Positions 1 to 5,361 of a DNA stretch of 6,027 nucleotides are shown one piece after another; position 1 is the stretch's first letter; each line of letters opens with the position of its first letter. The notes beneath the pieces were generated by a model that ran no database searches, was not told the DNA's origin, and saw nothing but the letters and a program-made list of their open reading frames with translations. A program made the translations under genes and the position numbers. The DNA is from CAZXMB01 sp964641715 (lineage in GTDB: Bacteria; Desulfobacterota; BSN033; UBA1163), in the NCBI GenBank assembly GCA_964641715.1, contig CAZXMB010000180.1, positions 1-6,027 on the forward strand. The letters run 5' to 3'.

Positions 1-20
1 AGATGCGATTAAATAAAATA

Positions 21-26
21 TATAAT
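21..26 (+). promoter_or_regulatory. Possible -10 box (TATAAT) just before the first gene
   Basis: A perfect TATAAT hexamer lies in an AT-rich stretch nine bases before the first ATG of the nucleoside hydrolase. If it is a real -10 element, transcription would start near bases 32-35, giving a leaderless or nearly leaderless mRNA. That would fit the absence of a Shine-Dalgarno sequence before this gene. The matching -35 box would fall at or before the window edge and cannot be seen, and AT-rich DNA yields such hexamers by chance. Confidence 0.2.
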
Positions 27-34
27 GATACGAA

Positions 35-997
35 ATGATGTGGGAACCAACAACGAAGAAAATAATCATTGATTGTGATGTGGGGGTGGATGATGCACTC
101 GCCCTGATTCTTGCCTTTCATTCGCCTGAGCTGGAAGCGAAGGCTGTGACCGGAGTCAATGGAAATGTTCCTCTTGATCAGGTTTTTGAAAATATTCAAA
201 AAGTGCTCTCCCTCATCCGGCCGAAGAATAGGCCATTCATCGCAAAAGGGGCGAGTCAGCCTTTAAAAGGGCAAACAATTTACGCCCACTCTGTCCATGG
301 AAGAGATGGCTTGGGTGGAGCCAAAATCCTCCTGAGAGAAGGAGAGGAGTGGTGGGAGACTTACTCCGGCTGTGCAGATGAACTCATAACAAAGATGGCC
401 CGCCAATACCCCAATGAACTGACACTGATTGCCACAGGCCCTCTCACCAATCTCGCCCTTGGGTTTCAAAAAGATCGGGAGGGGATGGAAAAGCTGAAAG
501 AAGTGGTGATCATGGGAGGAGCGGTCCGAACGAAAGGGAACATTACCCCCCATGCCGAATTTAACATCTTTAGCGATCCATTGGCAGCAAAAGTTGTCTT
601 CGAATCAGGACTCCCGACCACCCTCATCCCTCTCGATGTTACTCATCAGGTTTTCCTCACATCCCACTGGATGGAGGAATGGGTCAAACCCATACATAAT
701 GCCTTTTCACAATTCGTCATCGAGGCGACGGGATATGATACAGAAGCACATCGATTTAGAAACAGGGAAACCATCTTTCTTCACGACCCCCTTGCGGTGG
801 GGGTGGTGATCGATCCCGATTTGGTAAAAAAGGAGAGACTGTCCATTGATGTGGAGACTCAGGAAGGGGAATATTACGGAAGGATTACTGAAGTAAAAGA
901 TAGCCCCAAAATCGACGTGTGTCTGGGGGTGGATGCGGAGAAGTTTCTGGAGCTTTTTGTGTCAAGGTTAAAATCCCCCCAACCCCCTCTTTTATAA
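35..997 (+). CDS. Nucleoside hydrolase (inosine/uridine-preferring family)
   Basis: This predicted cytoplasmic enzyme hydrolyses the N-glycosidic bond of ribonucleosides, giving base plus ribose. The 320-residue length is typical. The N-terminal calcium and ribose motif DCDVGVDDALAL is at residues 13-24 (Asp13, Asp15, Asp19, Asp20), with V16 where most members have proline. Other family blocks are VNGNV (41-45), HGRDGLGG (88-95), ATGPLTNLA (133-141), EFNIFSDP (175-182), PLDVT (199-203) and HDPLAV (250-255), which carries the conserved His-Asp. All expected active-site residues are present. Only ATG35 or ATG38 can serve as start, because an in-frame TGA lies at 26-28; neither has a clear ribosome-binding site. 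Ribokinase follows after 33 bases and would use the released ribose. The last eight residues (KSPQPPLL) are encoded by a palindromic repeat and look like an added tail. Base preference (purine or pyrimidine) cannot be read from the sequence. Confidence 0.93.
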   Translation: MMWEPTTKKIIIDCDVGVDDALALILAFHSPELEAKAVTGVNGNVPLDQVFENIQKVLSLIRPKNRPFIAKGASQPLKGQTIYAHSVHGRDGLGGAKILLREGEEWWETYSGCADELITKMARQYPNELTLIATGPLTNLALGFQKDREGMEKLKEVVIMGGAVRTKGNITPHAEFNIFSDPLAAKVVFESGLPTTLIPLDVTHQVFLTSHWMEEWVKPIHNAFSQFVIEATGYDTEAHRFRNRETIFLHDPLAVGVVIDPDLVKKERLSIDVETQEGEYYGRITEVKDSPKIDVCLGVDAEKFLELFVSRLKSPQPPLL

Positions 998-1004
998 AGG
1001 GGGT
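982..1004. repeat. C-tract/G-tract palindrome overlapping the gene end
   Basis: ACCCCCT (982-988) and AGGGGGT (998-1004) are perfect inverted arms of 7 bases around an AT-rich loop, preceded by a second C-run at 975-980. The hydrolase stop codon (995-997) lies in the loop. The form resembles a short dispersed repeat seen in many environmental bacterial genomes (from memory; copy number cannot be tested here). There is no T-tract after the stem on the + strand, so I do not call it an intrinsic terminator, although the RNA hairpin could still protect a 3' end or pause polymerase between the two salvage genes. Confidence 0.6.
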
Positions 1005-1030
1005 AGATACGGGACAACTATGGGTGAATC

Positions 1031-1954
1031 ATGTCTAAAAAGATTCTCGTCCTCGGCAGTTCGAACATTGATCTCATCCTGAGAGTCCCCCGTTTCCATC
1101 AGCCGGGGGAGACGATCCGGGCAGATCGTCTCACAACCGTCTTTGGTGGCAAGGGAGCCAATCAGGCGATTGCATCAAAACGGTTGGGCGCTGAAGTGGC
1201 CTTGATCACCAGGTTAGGCGATGATCATTACGGGCAATCTTATCGCCGGTATTTGATCGAGAAAGGTCTTAATCCAAAATCTATATTTTTAGATAAAAAA
1301 GTTCCAACAGGAATAGCCTTCATCGAATTGGATCCAAAAGGAGAAAACAGGATCGTCGTCTCTCCAGGCTCAAATAGCTTCCTCTCCGTTGATGATTTAA
1401 GGAGATGCTCCCGGCTTTTTAAAAACACCAAAGTCTTTGTGACCCAACTGGAAATTCCAATCGAAACGGTAAAGATGGGTTTGAGGATGGCGAAAAGACA
1501 GGGTGCTCTCACGCTTCTCAACCCTTCACCCTCTCGTTCTCTTTCCACTGAAATCCTTTCTCTGACAGATTTTCTCGTCCCCAACGAATTGGAAGCCCAG
1601 TCTCTGACGGGCTTAAAGCTGAGGGAAGACCGGGATCTACCGAAGATAGTTGGGAGATTGCTGAAGATGGGTGTGAAAAACATAGTGGTCACCCTTGGGG
1701 CAAAGGGCCTCTTCTTCAAAAGCCACACTGAAGAAATCTGGATGAAAGCCTTTAAAGTGAAGGTTATTGATACCACAGCCGCAGGCGATGCCTTCATGGG
1801 GGGTTTTGCCTGTGGTCTCGCTGAGGAAAAACCCATCCGGGAAGCCTTAATATTTGCAAACGGCGCCGGAGCTCTTGCCACGAAAAAACTTGGCGCCCAA
1901 CCCTCGCTCCCTTTAAAAAAGGAACTGGATGCTTTTCTTGCAAAAAGAATATAA
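1031..1954 (+). CDS. rbsK: Ribokinase (PfkB family)
   Basis: This predicted cytoplasmic kinase converts D-ribose and ATP to ribose 5-phosphate. Its 307 residues match the usual ribokinase length. Family features run in order: an N-terminal sugar-binding stretch with GSSNIDL (9-15) and PGET (25-28), then GGKGANQA (39-46), QLEIP (139-143), LNPSPS (163-168), PNELEA (184-189), TLGAKG (221-226), and the PfkB C-terminal signature DTTAAGDAF (247-255). Asp253 is the expected catalytic base and the anion hole is GAGD-like. The ending GAQPSLP (288-294) is typical of true ribokinases rather than fructokinases or adenosine kinases. The first in-frame ATG follows a TGA at 1025-1027, and a weak GGGTGA lies upstream. 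The gene sits 33 bases after a nucleoside hydrolase, which fits use of nucleoside-derived ribose. A perfect stem-loop lies early in the coding sequence (1109-1132). Confidence 0.95.
   Translation: MSKKILVLGSSNIDLILRVPRFHQPGETIRADRLTTVFGGKGANQAIASKRLGAEVALITRLGDDHYGQSYRRYLIEKGLNPKSIFLDKKVPTGIAFIELDPKGENRIVVSPGSNSFLSVDDLRRCSRLFKNTKVFVTQLEIPIETVKMGLRMAKRQGALTLLNPSPSRSLSTEILSLTDFLVPNELEAQSLTGLKLREDRDLPKIVGRLLKMGVKNIVVTLGAKGLFFKSHTEEIWMKAFKVKVIDTTAAGDAFMGGFACGLAEEKPIREALIFANGAGALATKKLGAQPSLPLKKELDAFLAKRI
1109..1132 (+). other. Perfect 9-bp stem-loop inside the ribokinase gene
   Basis: GAGACGATC (1109-1117) and GATCGTCTC (1124-1132) are exact inverted copies around the 6-base loop CGGGCA. They fall at codons 27-34, just before the GGKGANQA motif. 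The stem is GC-containing and would be stable in mRNA. It also encodes the conserved ETIRADRL segment, so the pairing may be incidental. Confidence 0.4.
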
Positions 1955-1998
1955 AATAATGAAAATTGTTTGTAAAAAGATCTGGAAGATTGTTAAAG

Positions 1999-2023
1999 CT
2001 TGATCAAAGAATTCAATATCAAG
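1999..2023. other. Short inverted repeat in the gap before the LarA-like gene
   Basis: The 79-base gap 1955-2033 holds no gene. It contains CTTGAT (1999-2004) and ATCAAG (2018-2023) as inverted arms, with the 8-base palindrome TTGATCAA (2000-2007) overlapping the left arm. It could be an operator for a dimeric regulator, but arms this short occur by chance in AT-rich DNA. I see no convincing promoter or terminator in the gap. Confidence 0.15.
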
Positions 2024-2033
2024 TTGCAATAGG

Positions 2034-3308
2034 ATGAAGACCTATCCCATCCCCTGTGGCAAGAAGACGATCCATCTTGAAATACCGGGTCACGTCCCTG
2101 TTCAATGGGTAGAATCTCATAAGGTCACACCAGTCCCAGATGTGGAGAAGGCGGTTGAGGACGCCATCCACAACCCCATCGGAAGCCCTCGGCTCAAAGA
2201 CCTGGTGAAACCCGGGCAGAGAGCAGCCCTGATCGTAACGGATATCACCCGTCAACTTCCTGAAGAGATGATTATCCCCCTCCTCATCAAAGAGCTTTTG
2301 GCTGGCGGAATAAAAAAGAGCGATATCACAGCCGTTGTTGCTACCGGAACCCATCGGCCCAACACCGCAGGGGAGCTAAAAGAGAAATTTGGAGAGGTGG
2401 CCAATGAAATCACGTTTATCAACCACGATGCCAGGAATTCCAAGGGGCTTCTGCATCTGGGTAAAACCACTGGCGGCATCCCGCTGGTCTTCAACCGTAC
2501 CGTGGTACAGGCAGATATCCGGATCTCCACAGGTGTAATCGAAACCCACCTCTTTGCGGGCTACAGCGGCGGGGTGAAAAGCATTGCCGTCGGAGTGGCG
2601 GGGGAGGAGACCATTGCGGCCACACATAATTACCCGATGATGGAGGAGACCCGACTCGGAATGGTTGAGGGCAACCGTTTTCGAAAATTTCTCACCGAAG
2701 CGACCCAGGCTTTGGGGCTTCATTTTATTGTGAATGTGGTCCAGACGGGAAAGAAGGAAGTGGTCAGGGTCTTTGCTGGAGACCCTGTGAGGGCATTTAA
2801 CGAAGGGGTGAATGTGGCTCGAAATCTTTATGAGGTGGAAATCGATCAACCCGGAGAGATTGTAGTAAGCGGGGTCAGTTACCCGAAGAGTCGGGACCTT
2901 TACCAGGCCACGCGTGCGGCGAATGTGGTGGTCTTCGGTCCAAAGCCAGTGGTGAGAAAAGGAGGAGTCATTCTCATCCCCGCTCCCTGTGAAGACGGAT
3001 GCGGACATCCGGGATATTGTGATATCATGAAGAGGGCTCAGGATGCGGACGACATCATCGCCATCTCCCGGGAGGAAGGCTTTGCCCCGGGAGAACAGAA
3101 GGCATTGATCCTGGCCTGGATTCTTAAACAGGCACGGATCGTCATGACGGATTGTTTCCTTCCGGTGGAAACACTGAAAGAACTTTATCTCGAATCAGCA
3201 CCAACACTTCAGGAAGCCCTGAATCAAGAATTGAAGAAGAGTCCGAAGGCAAGGGTGGTGTTGATACCGGACGGTCTGCTGACACTGCCGATTGTTAAAG
3301 GATCTTAA
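2034..3308 (+). CDS. larA: LarA-superfamily nickel-dependent 2-hydroxyacid racemase/epimerase
   Basis: Members of this family racemise lactate or other 2-hydroxy acids, or epimerise sugar acids at C2, by hydride transfer to a nickel-pincer nucleotide bound to a lysine. The 424-residue protein lines up with known LarA key residues (recalled from Lactobacillus plantarum): D70 and R73 in DITR, H107 in ATGTHRP (103-109), H172 in ETHLFAGYSGGVKS (170-183), K182 as cofactor-attachment lysine, H198 in ATHNYP, and Q291 in LYQATR. R294 stands where LarA has Lys298, a substrate-site change that argues against simple lactate racemase. Three cysteines cluster at 319, 323 and 329. ATG2034 fits the family N-terminus, but its ribosome site is poor (AGG touches the ATG). 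The cofactor enzymes LarB, LarC and LarE are not in this window. Superfamily assignment is firm; the substrate is unknown and the symbol means homologue only. Confidence 0.85.
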   Translation: MKTYPIPCGKKTIHLEIPGHVPVQWVESHKVTPVPDVEKAVEDAIHNPIGSPRLKDLVKPGQRAALIVTDITRQLPEEMIIPLLIKELLAGGIKKSDITAVVATGTHRPNTAGELKEKFGEVANEITFINHDARNSKGLLHLGKTTGGIPLVFNRTVVQADIRISTGVIETHLFAGYSGGVKSIAVGVAGEETIAATHNYPMMEETRLGMVEGNRFRKFLTEATQALGLHFIVNVVQTGKKEVVRVFAGDPVRAFNEGVNVARNLYEVEIDQPGEIVVSGVSYPKSRDLYQATRAANVVVFGPKPVVRKGGVILIPAPCEDGCGHPGYCDIMKRAQDADDIIAISREEGFAPGEQKALILAWILKQARIVMTDCFLPVETLKELYLESAPTLQEALNQELKKSPKARVVLIPDGLLTLPIVKGS

Positions 3309-3337
3309 ATTATACAACCATAATTCTTATAAAGATT

Positions 3338-3399
3338 GTCATTCCGGGCTTGACCCGGAATCCAGTGGTTTCCTGGATTCCCGTTTTTACGGGAGTGAC
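3338..3399. repeat. 62-base palindromic dispersed repeat (GTCATTCCGGG type)
   Basis: The element is bounded by GTCATTCC (3338-3345) and GGAGTGAC (3392-3399), which pair with one G-T wobble. Inside lie three overlapping stem options: ATTCCGGG/CCCGGAAT (3341-3348 with 3354-3361), GGAATCCAG/CTGGATTCC (3357-3365 with 3373-3381) and CCCG/CGGG (3380-3383 with 3390-3393). The layout matches a short non-coding repeat family I recall as frequent between genes of several proteobacterial and deltaproteobacterial genomes. It encodes nothing. It sits between the LarA-like and DapA-family genes, where it could fold in mRNA and modulate read-through. Confidence 0.75.
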
Positions 3400-3457
3400 T
3401 CATAAAAGGAACAAAACAGAATGGTTATGAATTTAAATCGTTACAATAAGTTTCATT

Positions 3458-3463
3458 AGGAGG
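3458..3463 (+). promoter_or_regulatory. Strong Shine-Dalgarno (AGGAGG) that sets the start at 3469
   Basis: A full AGGAGG lies five bases before ATG3469. An in-frame GTG at 3463-3465 overlaps the last G of this site and so cannot be the start it serves. The following gene is therefore annotated from 3469. Confidence 0.85.
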
Positions 3464-3468
3464 TGAGT

Positions 3469-4353
3469 ATGAATTTCCAACCCAAAGGCATCATTCCGGC
3501 GATGGTGACACCGATCACCAAAGAGGGAAAGGTCAATGAGTCAGCCCTCCGGCAACTGATCAACTATCTGATTGGGGGTGGAGTTCATGGCCTTTTTCCT
3601 GTCGGAAGTCAGGGAGAGTTCTATGCCCTCACTTTTGAGGAGAAGAAAAGGATCATTGAGGTAGTGGTCGAGGAGACCAGAGGTCGCGTTCCGGTTTATG
3701 CTGGAACAGGTGCCATCACGACCCACGAGGCCGTTGCCCTGACCCGGATGGCAGAGGCTGCCGGAGCCAATGCCGTTTCTGTCCTCACCCCCTATTTCAT
3801 CAAACCCAATGATGCGGAGCTGATGGAGTTTTACGCTTCTATCGCAAAGGCAACACGGCTTCCCGTGCTTCTCTATAACAACCCCGGCCGCACGGGAATA
3901 AACCTCTCAGCCGACTTTGTCGTGCGGGCCTCTCAGGTGGATAACATCGTCGGCATTAAAGACTCCTCCGGAGATCTCACCCTCACGGCTGAATATATCC
4001 GGAGAACGGATGGAAAATTTTCCGTTCTTGCCGGTAGAGACACACTGATCTATGGAACGCTGTGCTATGGGGGAAAGGGGGCTATTGCCGCTACGGCCAA
4101 TGTGGCGCCCAAAATAATTGTGGAGATTTATGAAGCCTTCAAAGCGGGAGATATGAAACGGTCCCTTGAAGCTCAATTCCGGCTGGCCCCGCTTCGTCTG
4201 GCTTTTGATCTTGGGACTTTTCCTGTGGTGATCAAGGAAGCATTAAACCTGATCGGCATCGATGCAGGAGTGGGAATTCCTCCTGTAGGAGGGATCACTC
4301 CTAAAGCAAAGGAAGATTTGAAAAAAATTTTAAAAAATATGAAACTTTTATAA
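3469..4353 (+). CDS. DapA/NanA-family aldolase or dehydratase, not a typical DapA
   Basis: This is a class I TIM-barrel lyase of 294 residues that would act through a Schiff base, forming or cleaving pyruvate-type 2-oxo acids. The Schiff-base lysine is K164 in GIKDSSGD (162-169), the catalytic tyrosine is Y136 in YNNPGRTG (136-143), and the entrance motif is GSQGEF (46-51). Against E. coli DapA numbering, T44 is S47, T45 is Q48, Y107 is F110, while Y133, R138 and K161 are kept (Y136, R141, K164). Two members of the Thr-Thr-Tyr triad region are thus changed, so lysine biosynthesis is doubtful. Retained R141 differs from the sialate-lyase pattern. It may be a sugar-acid dehydratase or a 2-oxo-acid aldolase; an automated label of dapA would be weak. 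A metal-dependent pyruvate aldolase lies downstream and a LarA-like epimerase upstream, which favours a catabolic role. The AT-rich 3' end runs into a repeat. Confidence 0.88.
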   Translation: MNFQPKGIIPAMVTPITKEGKVNESALRQLINYLIGGGVHGLFPVGSQGEFYALTFEEKKRIIEVVVEETRGRVPVYAGTGAITTHEAVALTRMAEAAGANAVSVLTPYFIKPNDAELMEFYASIAKATRLPVLLYNNPGRTGINLSADFVVRASQVDNIVGIKDSSGDLTLTAEYIRRTDGKFSVLAGRDTLIYGTLCYGGKGAIAATANVAPKIIVEIYEAFKAGDMKRSLEAQFRLAPLRLAFDLGTFPVVIKEALNLIGIDAGVGIPPVGGITPKAKEDLKKILKNMKLL

Positions 4354-4365
4354 ATAAGTTGAACT

Positions 4366-4492
4366 CGAAGCACGAAATCCGAAATTCGAAACAAATCCGA
4401 ATGACCGAAATATAAAACTTAAAATTTTTATTATTAGAATTTGAACATTTGAATTTTGAAATTGTTTCGAGTTTCGAAATTCGAATTTCGAA
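4366..4492. repeat. AT-rich inverted repeat built of CGAAATTCGAA-like units
   Basis: Left-arm CGAAATTCGAAAC (4380-4392) pairs with right-arm GTTTCGAGTTTCG (4464-4476) with one G-T wobble. CGAAATTCGAA is also present as a direct copy at 4475-4485. The whole 161-base gap 4354-4514 is AT-rich and non-coding apart from the ribosome site at its end. The texture matches long low-complexity intergenic repeats that I recall from deltaproteobacterial and other environmental genomes. The outer left arm (CGAAGCACGAAAT, from 4366) has no complete partner on the right, so this copy is imperfect or truncated. Confidence 0.7.
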
Positions 4493-4503
4493 TTTTTCTT
4501 TTT
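4473..4503 (+). terminator. 20-base perfect palindrome plus T-tract, terminator-like
   Basis: Bases 4473-4492 read the same on both strands (TTCGAAAT, central TCGA, ATTTCGAA). As RNA this gives an 8-bp stem with a 4-base loop. It is followed at once by TTTTTCTTTTT (4493-4503) and then by the AGGAGG of the next gene. The shape is that of an intrinsic terminator or attenuator, but the stem has only two G-C pairs and is weak, and it lies inside a dispersed repeat, so function is doubtful. Confidence 0.25.
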
Positions 4504-4509
4504 AGGAGG
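4504..4509 (+). promoter_or_regulatory. Strong Shine-Dalgarno of the HpcH/HpaI gene
   Basis: AGGAGG lies five bases before ATG4515. The context from 4502 to 4517 matches that of the preceding gene (3456-3471) at 15 of 16 positions (TTAGGAGGTKAGTATG), so both genes should be initiated with similar, high efficiency. Confidence 0.85.
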
Positions 4510-4514
4510 TTAGT

Positions 4515-5282
4515 ATGGTTTGGACCGGTTTGAGAAAGAGAGTACTGGCAGGAGAGTGCGTCTATGGGACAATGATCCGGCAGGCCCGTGACCCCGGGGC
4601 TCCGGTTATCTATGGAGCTGCAGGCTATGACTTCGTCTTTATCGATATGGAGCATGGAAATTACTCCATGGAGACCGTGGCGGATCTCATTCGGGGTGCC
4701 AAGTCAGCCGGAATTGCACCTGTTATCCGAATCCCTCATCTGGAGACGCACTTCATTTCGAGGGTTCTCGACACAGGGGCAGAAGGGATCATGGTTCCGA
4801 TGATTTCCACAAGAGAACAGGCAGAAGCGATTGTCCGCTACAGCAAATATACTCCATTGGGTCAGCGAGGGTTCGGCACACAGACAGGTCAGACCGATTA
4901 CAAACCCCGGAAGGCAACGGATTTTATGAAGGAGGCAAATGAGCATACCTTCATCATTGCCCAGATCGAAACGAAGGAGGCTATCGAAAACATCGATGAA
5001 ATCCTCAGAGTGGAGGGGATTGACGTGGGCCTCATCGGTCCGAATGATCTCTCCATATCCCTGGGGATACCCGATCAAATGGGTTCAGAGATATTAATGA
5101 AAGCTATTGATAAAGTAGTTGAGACAGGAAAAAAGAGAAGAAAGGCGACAGGCATTCACATCGGGAATATCGAAGCTCTTAAAAAGTGGCGGGAAAAAGG
5201 AATGACGGTCCTGGCCTATTCCACGGATATCGGTTTCCAATACAGCGCCTCCAAATCGAGCCTCGAAGAACTAAAACGTTAG
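4515..5282 (+). CDS. HpcH/HpaI-family metal-dependent pyruvate aldolase
   Basis: Class II aldolases of this family (HpaI, GarL, RhmA types) cleave 4-hydroxy-2-oxo acids to pyruvate and an aldehyde using a divalent metal. The 255-residue length is usual. Expected residues are visible by alignment with E. coli HpaI recalled from memory: H47 in FIDMEHG (42-48, catalytic base, HpaI His45), R72 in VIRIP (70-74, pyruvate-binding, Arg70), metal ligands E152 in QIETKEA (150-156) and D178 in GPNDLS (175-180). VPMI (94-97) and TPLGQRGFG (113-121) are further family blocks. The aldehyde partner cannot be told from sequence: candidates are sugar-acid 2-keto-3-deoxy intermediates or aromatic-pathway products. 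No aromatic ring-cleavage genes are nearby, and the adjacent LarA-like and DapA-family genes make a sugar-acid or hydroxy-acid role more attractive. The gene ends with tandem TAG TAG stops (5280-5285). Confidence 0.9.
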   Translation: MVWTGLRKRVLAGECVYGTMIRQARDPGAPVIYGAAGYDFVFIDMEHGNYSMETVADLIRGAKSAGIAPVIRIPHLETHFISRVLDTGAEGIMVPMISTREQAEAIVRYSKYTPLGQRGFGTQTGQTDYKPRKATDFMKEANEHTFIIAQIETKEAIENIDEILRVEGIDVGLIGPNDLSISLGIPDQMGSEILMKAIDKVVETGKKRRKATGIHIGNIEALKKWREKGMTVLAYSTDIGFQYSASKSSLEELKR

Positions 5283-5361
5283 TAGCTTTGCTGTCAGAGG
5301 TTTGAGGCTAAAAGTCTTTAACATTCTGTATCCCAGCACAGGTTATTAAAAGGGGGAGCAT
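5283..5361. other. 79-base gap before the nitroreductase gene, nothing identifiable
   Basis: Apart from the second TAG and a purine-rich ribosome site (AGGGGGAG, 5351-5358) four bases before spacing to ATG5362 closes, I find no repeat, stem-loop or convincing promoter. TTAACA at 5318-5323 and TATTAA at 5344-5349 are spaced 20 bases apart, too far for a good sigma70 pair. Confidence 0.4.

Noticed and set aside
982..1004. Intrinsic terminator after the nucleoside hydrolase
   Set aside because: The G-rich arm is not followed by a T-tract on the + strand, and on the - strand there is no gene to terminate.
1240..1881. 213-codon open frame on the - strand
   Set aside because: It is antisense to the well-supported ribokinase, has biased Ser/Arg/Phe-rich composition and shows no family motif.
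2376..3008. 210-codon open frame on the - strand
   Set aside because: It is entirely antisense to the LarA-like gene, whose catalytic motifs are intact, and it has no recognisable domain.
3338..3399. Cloverleaf-like fold considered as a tRNA or small RNA gene
   Set aside because: It lacks tRNA anticodon-arm geometry, a T-loop consensus and the right length, and matches a dispersed palindromic repeat better.
3442..3447. TACAAT as a -10 box before the DapA-family gene
   Set aside because: No -35-like hexamer lies at the right spacing, and the surrounding DNA is AT-rich.
3463..3468. GTG at 3463 as an upstream start for the DapA-family gene, adding Met-Ser
   Set aside because: The GTG overlaps the AGGAGG Shine-Dalgarno itself, and ATG3469 has ideal spacing to it.
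4266..4302. Cluster of AGGAG/CTCCT inverted repeats near the 3' end of the DapA-family gene
   Set aside because: The arms are only about five bases, overlap each other and are explained by Gly/Pro/Val codons of the conserved IPPVGG segment.
4366..4492. CRISPR-like or tandem regulatory repeat array
   Set aside because: The units are irregular, unspaced and arranged as inverted arms rather than as evenly spaced direct repeats.
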